64,000 bases of DNA, from positions 20,481 through 84,480 of the forward strand of contig JASBSR010000036.1 of NCBI GenBank assembly GCA_030148865.1. The letters are read 5' to 3'. The stretch comes from Gammaproteobacteria bacterium. GTDB lineage: Bacteria > Pseudomonadota > Gammaproteobacteria > SZUA-229. Under the pieces are notes generated by a model. That model did not search any database and had not been told where the DNA came from. It saw only the letters and a program-made list of their open reading frames with translations. The position numbers and the translations under genes are program-made. Positions within the stretch are counted from its first letter, which is position 1. Each line of letters opens with the position of its first letter. Positions 28,105 through 38,714 of the stretch are shown here, piece after piece.

Positions 28105-30573
28105 TCATAACTTCCAGATGTCGGCATTGTATTGCTGCATGGTTCTGTCAGTCGAAAAGAAACCACTGTTACTGGTATTCGCGATGCTTGCGCGCGTCCA
28201 CGCTTCACGATTTTGAAAAAAGTCCACGACGCGCATCTGACAATCTACATAACTTCTAAAATCAGCCAGTGTCAGCCATGGATCATGGGGACTCTTAAGT
28301 GCTGCTATGACATCATCGAATAGATGTGGTTCAAACAAATTGAAATGTCCAGATTCAAGTAAATGCATAACGTCAGCCAGTTCAGAATCATTATCGATGA
28401 AGCCCTGTGGCAGATAATTCTGCCGCATGCCCTCAACCTCATCTGCTTTGAGGCCAAACAGAAAAAAGTTATCTTCGCCAACAGCTTCCAGAATCTCTAT
28501 ATTGGCGCCGTCGTAGGTGCCGATAGTGATAGCCCCATTCATCATAAACTTCATATTGCCGGTGCCAGAAGCTTCTTTACCGGCTGTTGATATCTGCTCA
28601 GACAAATCTGTTCCCGGACAAATGACTTCCATACGAGATACGTTGTAATTTTTTAGAAAAGCGACCTTCAGCCTGTCGCCGACATCAGGGTCCTCATTGA
28701 CAATTTCTGCAACATTATTTACCAGCTTAATAATCAACTTGGCCATGTGGTATCCCGGTGCTGCCTTGCCCCCGATCAAAACACATCGCGGTGTCCAGTT
28801 GCTGGTGTCGCCTTTTTTGATTTTCACATAGAGATGAATCACGTGCAGTATGTTGAGTAACTGACGTTTATATTCGTGTACGCGTTTCACCTGAACGTCA
28901 AACAGCGCATCAGTATTGAACTCAACACCACACTCATTCTTCACCATGTTGGCCAGGCGTTGCTTATTTTGTTGTTTAATATCTGTCCAGCCGCGCATAA
29001 ACGCCGCCTCATTTTTATGCATAGCCTGCTGCAGCTGTTTAATGTGGCTCAAATCAGCCACCCAGTCTGAACCGATATTTTCCGTAATAAAGTCACGCAA
29101 TAACGGATTTGCGTGCGCCAGCCAGCGCCGTGGTGTCACTCCGTTGGTTTTATTGTTAAATTTTTCTGGCCAGAGTTCATAAAAATCTTTAAACAAGCCC
29201 GTACACAATAATTTTGAATGCAAATCAGCAACGCCATTTATTGAAAAACTGCCAACAATGGCCAGATATGCCATACGAACTCGCTTACCATTTCCCTCTT
29301 CAATAATTGACATCCGAGCAAGACGATCATTATCACCGGGCCATTTAAGAGCCACTTCATGCATAAAATTTTCATTGATTTGATAAATAATCTCCATCAG
29401 TCTTGGCAGTAGAGATTTCATCATCGTAGTTGGCCAGCTTTCCAGCGCTTCGGGCAGTAATGTATGGTTGGTATAGGCCATCGTTTGTGTGGTGATTGCC
29501 CAGGCCTGTTTCCAGTCGAGCTTTTTGATATCGATCAGAATGCGCATCAATTCCGCAACCGCTATGGTTGGATGTGTATCATTGAGCTGGAATACATTGT
29601 ACCTGGCGAAATCATCATACTGATAACCATTGGTACGCTCCCAGATCCGAATCACGTCCTGCAGGCTGGCAGAAGCCAGAAAATACTGTTGCTTGAGCCG
29701 CAACACCTTACCGCTCTCACTGGCATCATTCGGGTACAGCACCATGCTGATATGCTCAGCATCATTTTTAGCTTCAACCGCATCCGAGTAACTGCCGGCA
29801 TTAAAATCATCTAGACTGAAAACTTCACTTGCAGTCGCTTTCCATAATCTGAGCGTATTCACGGTGTTATTACGATACCCCGAGATAGGCATATCGTGTG
29901 GAATGGCTACAACATCGTTGGAATCTATCCAGCGCACGCGTTCAACACCTTCGTTATCGTGATATTTTTCAGTGTAGCCACCAAACTGGATGGATTGCTC
30001 GAATTCTGGCCGCGGGATTTCCCACGGATTGCCATCACGCAACCAGTGATCTGGTTCTTCGATTTGATGACCGTTTTCAATATGTTGCTTGAACATGCCG
30101 TACTCGTAGCGAATTCCATAACCTAGTACCGGCAAATCCAGACTCGCGCAACTATCCATAAAACAGGCAGCCAGTCGACCAAGACCACCATTACCCAGTC
30201 CCGCATCAGGTTCTTCGCTAATCACATCTTCTAGCGTCATGGAAAATTCCAGCAGAGTGTCGCGCGTGGGTTGCTCGATATCCATATTGAGTAAATGATT
30301 ACCCAATGCACGTCCAATCAGGAACTCCAGCGACATATAATAGGCTTTGCGCGTCTGAGGTTTATTGTGACGATCCCATGTGTCATACCAGTTTGTCATA
30401 ATTCGGTCACGCACCGCCAACGCCATCGCCTCATAAAAATAATAGGGTACAAAACCAGTGAAATGACCAAGGTGATTTCTCAGGTACAGATTAAAACTTT
30501 CTGACAAACTATAACTATCTTTGGGCAAAGGTTTTATCACTACTTTTGTTTTTATCTCATCATATTTTTTCAT
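28105..30573 (-). CDS. glgP: Glycogen phosphorylase
   Basis: 822 residues, the length of GlgP/MalP. PLP is held by the Lys in KEASGTGNMKFMMNGA, then IGTYDGANIEI. The early region has AYYMSLEFLIGRALGNHL, GLGNGGLGRLAACFMDS and YGIRYEYG. Releases glucose 1-phosphate from alpha-1,4-glucan ends. Starts four bases before the end of glgA. Confidence 0.96.
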   Translation of the reverse strand: MKKYDEIKTKVVIKPLPKDSYSLSESFNLYLRNHLGHFTGFVPYYFYEAMALAVRDRIMTNWYDTWDRHNKPQTRKAYYMSLEFLIGRALGNHLLNMDIEQPTRDTLLEFSMTLEDVISEEPDAGLGNGGLGRLAACFMDSCASLDLPVLGYGIRYEYGMFKQHIENGHQIEEPDHWLRDGNPWEIPRPEFEQSIQFGGYTEKYHDNEGVERVRWIDSNDVVAIPHDMPISGYRNNTVNTLRLWKATASEVFSLDDFNAGSYSDAVEAKNDAEHISMVLYPNDASESGKVLRLKQQYFLASASLQDVIRIWERTNGYQYDDFARYNVFQLNDTHPTIAVAELMRILIDIKKLDWKQAWAITTQTMAYTNHTLLPEALESWPTTMMKSLLPRLMEIIYQINENFMHEVALKWPGDNDRLARMSIIEEGNGKRVRMAYLAIVGSFSINGVADLHSKLLCTGLFKDFYELWPEKFNNKTNGVTPRRWLAHANPLLRDFITENIGSDWVADLSHIKQLQQAMHKNEAAFMRGWTDIKQQNKQRLANMVKNECGVEFNTDALFDVQVKRVHEYKRQLLNILHVIHLYVKIKKGDTSNWTPRCVLIGGKAAPGYHMAKLIIKLVNNVAEIVNEDPDVGDRLKVAFLKNYNVSRMEVICPGTDLSEQISTAGKEASGTGNMKFMMNGAITIGTYDGANIEILEAVGEDNFFLFGLKADEVEGMRQNYLPQGFIDNDSELADVMHLLESGHFNLFEPHLFDDVIAALKSPHDPWLTLADFRSYVDCQMRVVDFFQNREAWTRASIANTSNSGFFSTDRTMQQYNADIWKL

Positions 30574-32036
30574 GGCATTGCCTCAACATCTGTCATGTAC
30601 AATTTTTGATACTCGCGCGCACTCGAATCCCAGCCCAGATCGCTGAGCATCGCAGTACGGCAGATCTGCTGCCATATACGTGGTCGCGCATAATACTCTA
30701 ATGCTGTTAGCGTTGTTCTTAATAGAATCTCTATACCTGGCTGCTGAAACATAAATCCGTTCGCAGTTTTATTCTGCAATGTGGTCTCGCTTACACCGAT
30801 CACAGTATCAGCCAGACCACCAGTACGGCGCACCAGTGGCGGTGTGCCATAACGCAGGCTATACATCTGATTGAGCCCACAGGGCTCGAAGCGCGACGGC
30901 ATTAAAAACATATCGCATCCGGCCTCGATTTTATGTGCCAGCGATTCCGAATAACCGATGTGCACATGCAGCCGATCTGGAAACCGTTGCTGCAATGCCA
31001 GCAGGTTCTGTTCATAAATTTTTTCGCCTGCGCCCAGCACAACCACACACGCAGCGCTGCGTGCAAACAAATCTGGCAGCATACCCATAACAAGATCGAT
31101 ACCTTTTTGTGCAACCAGTCTGCCGATAAAACCCAGCAATGGCGCATCGTCAGTTACCAGGCTGGTCTGTTTTAGCAGATCAAGCTTGTTACTCCGGGTT
31201 GCAGTAATACGATTTCGATTTACACTATATCTGGCTGCGATATGCTGGTCTGTCACAGGATTCCAGACCTCCAGATCAATGCCATTCAGAATACCACTGA
31301 GTCGGTTACCCAAATGTCGCAATACTCCATCGTAGCGATGGCCGAACTCTGGCGTGCAAATCTCACGCGCATAAGTCGGGCTCACCGTCGTGACATGACT
31401 CGCAAATACCATACCGGCCTTTATCATTGAGAAGCCACCGTAAAATTCGATATACTCAGGTGACCACCAATGATCCGGTAACTGCAACTGGCTGAACTCA
31501 TGGTGTGAGAAATATCCGTCGTAGGACAGATTATGAATCGTGAACACAGTTTTGATCTGGCTTTTCATCTGATTAAGAAATGCCGGTATTAAACCTGTCT
31601 GCCAGTCATGGCAGTGAATCACATCCGGACGCCAGGAAACTTCTGAGGCTAGCGTGCCGAACATAGCAACGGCGCGACTAAAAACTGCATAGCGTTCGGC
31701 ATTATCGGGCCAGCTGTGTCCAAGTTGATTGACATAAGGATTGCCTTCGCGATCAAACAAAGCAGGAATATCGACCAGATGCAGATAATCAGCATCGGGG
31801 TTTTGCACTGCCCGTAGAATTTTGACACGATGACTGACACCCGCACCGGGCACTTCGAAGCTCGCTACCACCTGAGCATCAGTCATCGACTGCATGACTT
31901 CCCGGTAACCGGGCAGGATCAATCGGACGTCTTCACCCAGCGCTGCCAAAGCCGCCGGCATACTATAAATAACATCCCCCAGCCCACCGGTTTTTATATA
32001 CGGGTACGCTTCACTGGCTGCGAACAATATCTTCAC
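30570..32036 (-). CDS. glgA: Glycogen synthase
   Basis: 488 residues, GT5 family. The signature KTGGLGDVIYSMPAAL is at residue 16 and the ADP-glucose-binding helix FEPCGLNQMYSLRYGTPPLVRRTGGL near the C-terminus. It extends alpha-1,4 chains from ADP-glucose made by glgC. Its ATG overlaps the end of glgB by four bases. Confidence 0.96.
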   Translation of the reverse strand: MKILFAASEAYPYIKTGGLGDVIYSMPAALAALGEDVRLILPGYREVMQSMTDAQVVASFEVPGAGVSHRVKILRAVQNPDADYLHLVDIPALFDREGNPYVNQLGHSWPDNAERYAVFSRAVAMFGTLASEVSWRPDVIHCHDWQTGLIPAFLNQMKSQIKTVFTIHNLSYDGYFSHHEFSQLQLPDHWWSPEYIEFYGGFSMIKAGMVFASHVTTVSPTYAREICTPEFGHRYDGVLRHLGNRLSGILNGIDLEVWNPVTDQHIAARYSVNRNRITATRSNKLDLLKQTSLVTDDAPLLGFIGRLVAQKGIDLVMGMLPDLFARSAACVVVLGAGEKIYEQNLLALQQRFPDRLHVHIGYSESLAHKIEAGCDMFLMPSRFEPCGLNQMYSLRYGTPPLVRRTGGLADTVIGVSETTLQNKTANGFMFQQPGIEILLRTTLTALEYYARPRIWQQICRTAMLSDLGWDSSAREYQKLYMTDVEAMP

Positions 32037-34210
32037 TGTGGTACTGGTACTCTTGCTAAGATCAATGCGGCTAACGGTGGCAGCGTCAGGCTGAGTGAAT
32101 AATCAAAGCCATGCTGACTCTGCATTTCAGCATCCACCTGCCCCTGGTTACCAAGCCCGGCACCGCCATAACAGGTCGCATCGGTATTCAATAATTCGAG
32201 ATAGTGACCCGCCTCTGGTACACCGATGCGATAATTTTCTCGCGGCACGGGTGTTAAATTCAATACACAAACCACGCTTTCGTGCAAAGATTTTCGCAAA
32301 AACGCCAGTACTGAACTTGCATCATCGTCACAACTTATCCACTGAAACCCCTCGGCGTCAAAATCAAACGCATGCAAGGCGGTCTGCTCGCGATACAAAT
32401 GATTAAGATCGCGTAACAGATTTGTCAGACCGGCGTGTTTATCGACTCCCGAGATCATCCAGTCCAGAGCCTTGCTTTCATTCCATTCATTCCATTGACC
32501 AAATTCACCGCCCATGAATAGCAGCTTTTTTCCGGGATGCACATACTGATAGGCGTACAGCGCACGTAGATTGGCAAATTTTTGCCAGACATCACCCGGC
32601 ATTTTATCCAGCATACTGCGCTTCATATGTACGACCTCATCGTGAGATAAAGGCAGGACGAAGTTTTCGTTATACGCGTAGAGCTGACTGAAGGTCAGCT
32701 GACTCTGCTGAAAGCGCCGATACACAGGATCAGATTGCATATAACCAAGAGTGTCGTGCATCCAGCCCATATTCCATTTCATGGAAAAACCCAGGCCACC
32801 AGAACTGGTAGGACGCGATACCATGGGCCAGTCCGTGCTTTCTTCTGCCAGGGTCAGTGCACCCGGGCAGTTAGCATGTACCAGTTCATTCAGATTGCGC
32901 AAAAAGTCTACCGCCTCAAGATGTTCCCGACCGCCGAACATATTGGGTATCCATTGACCGTGCTTACGCGAGTAGTCCAGATACAGCATTGATGCCACTG
33001 CATCAACACGCAGGCCGTCAATATGAAACTCATTAATCCAGTACAGTGCATTCGCAATTAAAAAATTGCGCACTTCATTACGATTGTAATTGAATACCAG
33101 CGTACCCCATTCCTGATGCTCGCCTTTTTTGGGGTCATCATATTCGTAACAGGCTTCACCGTTAAATCGTGCCAGAGCGAAATCATCTCTTGGAAAATGT
33201 GCTGGCACCCAGTCGAGAATGACACCAATACCTTCGGCGTGACAGGTATCAATAAAATGTCGAAAATCATCCGCACTGCCGTGACGTGAGGTTGGCGCAT
33301 AATAGCCACACACCTGGTAGCCCCAGGATTCGTCCAGAGGGTGCTCGGTAATGGGTAGTAGTTCGATGTGCGTGTAGCCCAGCCCACGCACATACGGTAC
33401 CAGTTGTTCTGCAAGTTCGATATATGTCAGAAAACGGCCATCATCGTGTCGCCGCCACGAGCCCAGATGCACTTCGTATATCGACATCGGTTCGTGCAGC
33501 CAGTGTCGTCCGGCACGCTCAGTCAGCCAGTGATTGTCATGCCATTGATGATGACTGACCGCCGGGATCAAGCTGGTGGTATCAGGACGCATTCCCATCG
33601 CGCGCGCATAAGGGTCACTTTTATGCAAAATCTTGCCCCGGCGCGTGCGAATCTCGAACTTATATTTATCGCCGGCGCACAAACCCGGGATAAATAATTC
33701 CCAGACACCGGAACTACCACGACTGCGCATCGGGTGGCGCAAACCATGCCAGCCATTGAAATCGCCGACCACGCTGACACGCTGTACATCTGGCACCCAG
33801 ACTGAGAACAGACAACCTGCTATGCCATCAACTGTTTTTAAAGCTGCACCCAGCACATTATATATATGTAAGTGTTTCCCGGCAGAGAACAGATCCAGAT
33901 CAAAGTTGCTAATCATGGGTGCAAAACTGTAAGGAGAAATCGCTGTGTGTGCGTCACCGGTATTTTTTTCTTTCCAGCTCAATGCAAAGTGAGCTGGCAA
34001 TTGTGCGTGCTGCTCGGCGGTAATTTCACAGATAAAATTATCACTGCCGTGGATACGCCGCATCGCAGCAACACCATCGAGATTAACACTGCTGGCGCTG
34101 GGCATGAACGCGCGCACCACATAGCCATCGCCAATGCTGTGCACGCCCAGCCATTCAAAAGGATCGTGATGGCTGCCCTGCTGAATTTTATCTGCTATAT
34201 CAGGTGTCAT
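32033..34210 (-). CDS. glgB: 1,4-alpha-glucan branching enzyme
   Basis: 725 residues, GH13. An N-terminal region and CBM48 domain (about 1-220) precede the barrel; catalytic Asp in GLRVDAVASMLY, acid Glu in TLAEESTDWP and the third Asp in LSHDEVVH. Makes alpha-1,6 branches. Overlaps malQ by eleven bases. With glgA, glgC and glgP it gives a full glycogen cycle. Confidence 0.96.
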   Translation of the reverse strand: MTPDIADKIQQGSHHDPFEWLGVHSIGDGYVVRAFMPSASSVNLDGVAAMRRIHGSDNFICEITAEQHAQLPAHFALSWKEKNTGDAHTAISPYSFAPMISNFDLDLFSAGKHLHIYNVLGAALKTVDGIAGCLFSVWVPDVQRVSVVGDFNGWHGLRHPMRSRGSSGVWELFIPGLCAGDKYKFEIRTRRGKILHKSDPYARAMGMRPDTTSLIPAVSHHQWHDNHWLTERAGRHWLHEPMSIYEVHLGSWRRHDDGRFLTYIELAEQLVPYVRGLGYTHIELLPITEHPLDESWGYQVCGYYAPTSRHGSADDFRHFIDTCHAEGIGVILDWVPAHFPRDDFALARFNGEACYEYDDPKKGEHQEWGTLVFNYNRNEVRNFLIANALYWINEFHIDGLRVDAVASMLYLDYSRKHGQWIPNMFGGREHLEAVDFLRNLNELVHANCPGALTLAEESTDWPMVSRPTSSGGLGFSMKWNMGWMHDTLGYMQSDPVYRRFQQSQLTFSQLYAYNENFVLPLSHDEVVHMKRSMLDKMPGDVWQKFANLRALYAYQYVHPGKKLLFMGGEFGQWNEWNESKALDWMISGVDKHAGLTNLLRDLNHLYREQTALHAFDFDAEGFQWISCDDDASSVLAFLRKSLHESVVCVLNLTPVPRENYRIGVPEAGHYLELLNTDATCYGGAGLGNQGQVDAEMQSQHGFDYSLSLTLPPLAALILARVPVPQ

Positions 34211-35594
34211 AGTGTATCAGTCGATTTGAAGTTTCGATTAGCTGCCGCAGATCAGCAATAGAAATTCTGTCAAGCTGTTGCCATTCGAATGACCATGTCC
34301 AGTTACCAGTCATAGTGCCGGGCACGTTCATACGTGCGCTGGAGTCGAGCTGCAAAATATCCTGCATCGGCAGAATGCAAATACTCGCCGCTGATAACAT
34401 TGCAGCACGAATCATTGTATTAACCACAGCGCCTGTCGTGGGCGCAGCAGAATCCGTTGTTTCTATCTCGCTCGCCAGCGTGGCCTGCACCTGTTGTTGT
34501 AACTCAGGCGTCAGACTCTCAAACCAGCCCAGAGTTGTGTCATTATCGTGGGTGCCAGTATAAACAATCCTGTCTTCCAGGATATTCTTTAGTTTATGCG
34601 GGTTATCGTCGTGCTCATCAAACCCGAACTGCAATACCGACATGCCAGGCAGGTGAAATTTCTTACGCAGCGCTGTTACGGCTGGCGTAATAATACCCAG
34701 ATCTTCAGCGACGATGGGCAAAGAACCTGTTTGTTCACGTATCGCGGTTAACAGCGCTTCACCTGGAGTTTCCTGCCAGTGACCATCGACAGCAGTTTCG
34801 CAGTCCGCTGCGATAACCCAGGACGCCTGTAAGCCACGAAAATGATCTATCCGCACAGTGTCAAACATTTTCAGATGGTAGCGCATGCGCTGCAACCACC
34901 AGGAGAAATTTTCAGCCTGCATATACTCCCAGTTATAATGTGGATTTCCCCATCGCTGTCCGTTATCTGAAAAATAATCGGGCGGCACGCCAGTAACAAC
35001 CGTCGGCATTCCCGTATCATCGAGCAGATAACGTTGCGGACATGCCCAGACATCGACACTGTCGTGCGCGACAAATAACGGCATATCCCCAAATAGCAAA
35101 ATATTTTTACTCTTTGCCAGCTGCTTCAATTCCTGCCATCGTTGATGCAGCTCGAACTGTTGCCACTGTAATCGCAGCGACTCATCAGCCATTTCATTTC
35201 GCAGCAAATTCATTGCAGCGAGATCACGATATTTAAACTCATCCGGCCACTCATACCAGGCATCACCGGAAAAACGAAGATGCAATAATTTGAACAGAGC
35301 ATAATCTTCCAGCCATGGATTTTCAGTGCGGAACGTACCAAACGATTCCAAATCGGGCTGCGGTGGCGTGTGTGCGGTATAAAGTGCCGGGTTCATTGCA
35401 AACGCGGACACGCATTGATACGGAGAAAGTCCCTGTTGCGGTTCACCCAGAGGTAATACCTGCCAGACCGAAAATCCTGCTTGTTCGAGAAATTCTAGCC
35501 AGCGTTCAGCATCTTTATCGAGTATTCCCGAGGGCAAAGATGTCGGGTGCAGTAATACACCTGCACGACGTTGATAAAAGTCGTATGCTGTCAT
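34200..35594 (-). CDS. malQ: 4-alpha-glucanotransferase
   Basis: 464 residues, GH77, on the short side of the family. The motifs RRAGVLLHPTSLPSG, LPLGEPQQGLSPYQ, VRIDHFRGL (nucleophile Asp), PIVAEDLGII (acid Glu) and GTHDNDTTLGW are in order. It disproportionates short maltodextrins left by phosphorylase. 61 bases downstream of the GH57 gene. Confidence 0.93.
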   Translation of the reverse strand: MTAYDFYQRRAGVLLHPTSLPSGILDKDAERWLEFLEQAGFSVWQVLPLGEPQQGLSPYQCVSAFAMNPALYTAHTPPQPDLESFGTFRTENPWLEDYALFKLLHLRFSGDAWYEWPDEFKYRDLAAMNLLRNEMADESLRLQWQQFELHQRWQELKQLAKSKNILLFGDMPLFVAHDSVDVWACPQRYLLDDTGMPTVVTGVPPDYFSDNGQRWGNPHYNWEYMQAENFSWWLQRMRYHLKMFDTVRIDHFRGLQASWVIAADCETAVDGHWQETPGEALLTAIREQTGSLPIVAEDLGIITPAVTALRKKFHLPGMSVLQFGFDEHDDNPHKLKNILEDRIVYTGTHDNDTTLGWFESLTPELQQQVQATLASEIETTDSAAPTTGAVVNTMIRAAMLSAASICILPMQDILQLDSSARMNVPGTMTGNWTWSFEWQQLDRISIADLRQLIETSNRLIHYDT

Positions 35595-35655
35595 TGAGAC
35601 TCATACTTCATATCGTGCTGTACGCGACCAATTCGCCAGACAGGGGAAAATACTC

Positions 35656-37401
35656 TCATACATTTCTCACCATGGTGCCGGCATTATCTGCTGCACGACT
35701 AACTGCGCTATCAATTCCGCCGCGCGACACCGCTGTGCTCAGTCTTTCTGGTACAGCAAGCTGTAAAGTCTGATAAAGATTCTCGAGTTGCGCACGAAAC
35801 AACTTGTCAAAGTCACTCACACTACTCGCAGGATTGACATCACCAAACCACCAGAACCAGTCTGAACCTTCAGCAATTGCCAGTTGCCGAGTCGCCAGCC
35901 GCTTTGTATCTGTGTCGAGATTATCCTGCTGCATCACTTTGTCGTACGCTTGCTTTGCCTCTGCCAATAATTCCCAGGCACAGTTTTTGTCCCGTTGCCC
36001 AATCCAGGTGGAAAACGAGCCATAGACCCAGCTGCCGGCGCACATTTTGGTAAGCGTTTCGCAGGAACTCAGCTCAGTTAGCTGTTTAAAGCAAGCGGGG
36101 CGCACACGCTGATGATCCGCCAGCGCCTGATAAAGATGATCAAGAAAATAGTGGCCATTGTGCGGATAATATTCCCAGGCATTTTCACCATCGAGAATAA
36201 TAGTCACGACATGCTCCGATGCCTTGTCGCCAAGATGGTCGGCAATGTTCACCAGACTTTGTACCAGATCATTAGCGGCATCTAAAGAATTATGCCGGCT
36301 GTATTCAAAACCCACCATATCTGAGAGACCATCATCACGAAAAAATATCTTTGGCCTGTAATTCTTTAGCTGGTAAGGTCTGAACAATGCACGTTTATTA
36401 ATAGCATCTTCATTATTTTGACCAGACAGCTTAAGGCTGTTGCTCCACACCGCTTCACCTGAAGCAGTCCACTTAAATCCATACTCGTCTACCAGCGCGA
36501 CTGCATCTTCTGATATCGCACCCTCAGATAACCAGATGCCTTCGGGTCGCATTCCGAAATAATGTTCGAAGCAGGCAATGCCATGCTCGATGTGCCAGTG
36601 TGAACGCACCTGACCACCAGGATAATTGCCGCAGGCTGGCATCGGTGCTGCTGGTTGCGCACACTTCATGTTGTCAAGATTGTTCAGTAGCGGAATAATC
36701 GGATGCCCGTAGGGCGTCATCGAAAGTTCGATCTGGCCATTTTCAGCGAGCCGGCGGTAGCGCGGAATCAGATTTCGGACACACTCATATATAAGCACCA
36801 ACAGATCGCGCCGGTCGGCCTCACTAAATTGCGTTTCCTTTAGAATCAGACGCTGCGCTACTTCGGTTTGCTTGAGCGCATGCCCCAGCCAGGCAAGGTG
36901 ATACCAGACCAGCACATCAATAAAATATTGCTCTTCGAAATACTGTAAAAATTGAGTGTCAGCTAATTTAGTCTCACTGTTAGCAGTCATTTTTCTCAAT
37001 GGCTGAATCAGTTTAAGAAAACCGGGGTAAGCATCAATCATTTTCGCCGGGTTCGCACGCTGACAGTCATTCAATAACTGCATACGTCGCACAACATCAT
37101 CAGGGATTGAATCGACCCCCGCCAGCAGATTCAACATCGGATCGCGCATGCGCGTTGCTGTATCCAGCCAGCATTGTAACTGTTGCGCATAATCATCCAG
37201 CTGTTCGAGCAATACTGGGGCAAAGTTGACTGTGAGCTTCATCCCGGGATGCGCTTCGAGATGCGCCGCCATATCCGAATAATCTTTTATCGCGTGCAAA
37301 TACACCCAGGGCAGCTGGTAATCACCATCCAGACCCTGCTGATACCACGGCTGATGCATGTGCCAGCAGAGTGCAAAATTTACTCTCGAAGCAGCACTCA
37401 T
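35656..37401 (-). CDS. GH57-family alpha-glucan enzyme
   Basis: 581 residues, glycoside hydrolase family 57: CWHMHQPWYQ at the start (conserved HxHQP), SMTPYGHPIIPLL in the middle, GIWLSEGAISE with the family nucleophile Glu, and VTIILDGENAWEYY with the acid Asp. Members include amylases, branching enzymes and 4-alpha-glucanotransferases; I cannot tell which without an alignment. Between glgC (four-base overlap) and malQ, so part of glycogen metabolism. Confidence 0.88.
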   Translation of the reverse strand: MSAASRVNFALCWHMHQPWYQQGLDGDYQLPWVYLHAIKDYSDMAAHLEAHPGMKLTVNFAPVLLEQLDDYAQQLQCWLDTATRMRDPMLNLLAGVDSIPDDVVRRMQLLNDCQRANPAKMIDAYPGFLKLIQPLRKMTANSETKLADTQFLQYFEEQYFIDVLVWYHLAWLGHALKQTEVAQRLILKETQFSEADRRDLLVLIYECVRNLIPRYRRLAENGQIELSMTPYGHPIIPLLNNLDNMKCAQPAAPMPACGNYPGGQVRSHWHIEHGIACFEHYFGMRPEGIWLSEGAISEDAVALVDEYGFKWTASGEAVWSNSLKLSGQNNEDAINKRALFRPYQLKNYRPKIFFRDDGLSDMVGFEYSRHNSLDAANDLVQSLVNIADHLGDKASEHVVTIILDGENAWEYYPHNGHYFLDHLYQALADHQRVRPACFKQLTELSSCETLTKMCAGSWVYGSFSTWIGQRDKNCAWELLAEAKQAYDKVMQQDNLDTDTKRLATRQLAIAEGSDWFWWFGDVNPASSVSDFDKLFRAQLENLYQTLQLAVPERLSTAVSRGGIDSAVSRAADNAGTMVRNV

Positions 37402-38714
37402 ACCTGCATTGGTCCCTGCTCTTCACTATATAGATTTTGACCCAGCATACTGGGTGTGACCAGTACAACACCATTTTCGGTAACATGAAAACGCTGGCGA
37501 TCCTCTTCCAGATTTTCACCGATGACCGTGTTATCAGGAATCACACAGGCCTTATCAATAATCGCCCGTGTGATGCGACAGTTTTCACCAATATTCACCT
37601 TGGGCAAAATGACACTGTCTTTCACCATAGAGCCGCGATCAATTTCCGTGGCGAAAAAAATAACCGAGCGCTTGACACGCGCACCAGAAATAATACAGCC
37701 ACCCGACACCAGAGAATCAATCGCCTGACCACGTGCAGTTTCATCATCAAATACAAATTTTGCGGGTGGGTGCTGGGTTTGATAGGTCCAGATCGGCCAG
37801 GCGCGCGAATATAGATTCAACTCGGGCTGCACTGCGCAAAGCTCAATATTTGCCGCATAGTATGAGTCCACACTTCCGACATCGCGCCAGTAGGCAGGTG
37901 TACCATCTTTCTTAACAAATGGATAGGCATAGGCCGCACAACGTGAAATACTTCTGGGTACTATATTTTTGCCAAAGTCGTGCACTGAACTACTATCTTC
38001 GGCATCAGCGATTAAACTGGCATAAAGATATGATGTCTTAAAAATATAGATACCCATCGATGCCAGCGCCTTATCCGATTTCCCGGGCAACGGATCAGGG
38101 TCAGCAGGTTTTTCGGTGAATTGAGTGATTCTAAAATCCACATCGATCGACATAACACCAAACTCCGATGCATCAGCACGTGGCACTTCAATACAACCAA
38201 CCGTCATGTCTGCTTTTGAAACCACGTGCTCGTACAACATTTTTGAATAATCCATGGTGTAGATATGGTCACCACCGAGAACAATGACATTTTCGGGGGC
38301 ATGTCGACGAATAATGTCGATGTTTTGAAATAGCGCATCTGCGGTACCGCGATACCATTCATTGGCAATGCGCTGCTGCGCCGGAATAATTTCGACAAAC
38401 TCGCCTATCTCGGCGCGCATAAACCCCCAGGCACGTTGCAAATGGCGAATCAAAGAATGTGACTTGTACTGAGTCAGCACGCTAATTCGTCGTAAACCCG
38501 AGTTGACACAGTTAGAAAGCGCAAAGTCGATAATGCGATACTTGCCACCGAATGGCACCGCCGGCTTTGCCCGCCACAAAGTTAAACCTTTGAGTCGCGA
38601 ACCCGCGCCACCGGCCAGCACGACCACCAGGGTATTGCGTGTGATTTCCGAGCCAAGATTGGAGTCGGTGTAATAACGATAGTTTTTCGCCTGTTGCTGG
38701 TAATCAATTGTCAT
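37398..38714 (-). CDS. glgC: Glucose-1-phosphate adenylyltransferase
   Basis: 438 residues; GGAGSRLKGLTLWRAKPAVPFGG is the nucleotide-binding start, YRIIDFALSNCVNSG follows, and the C-terminal half is the left-handed beta-helix (VKDSVILPKVNIGENCRI). The activator-binding N-terminal Arg/Lys region is present. Makes ADP-glucose, the committed step of glycogen synthesis. Overlaps glk by eleven bases. Confidence 0.95.
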   Translation of the reverse strand: MTIDYQQQAKNYRYYTDSNLGSEITRNTLVVVLAGGAGSRLKGLTLWRAKPAVPFGGKYRIIDFALSNCVNSGLRRISVLTQYKSHSLIRHLQRAWGFMRAEIGEFVEIIPAQQRIANEWYRGTADALFQNIDIIRRHAPENVIVLGGDHIYTMDYSKMLYEHVVSKADMTVGCIEVPRADASEFGVMSIDVDFRITQFTEKPADPDPLPGKSDKALASMGIYIFKTSYLYASLIADAEDSSSVHDFGKNIVPRSISRCAAYAYPFVKKDGTPAYWRDVGSVDSYYAANIELCAVQPELNLYSRAWPIWTYQTQHPPAKFVFDDETARGQAIDSLVSGGCIISGARVKRSVIFFATEIDRGSMVKDSVILPKVNIGENCRITRAIIDKACVIPDNTVIGENLEEDRQRFHVTENGVVLVTPSMLGQNLYSEEQGPMQV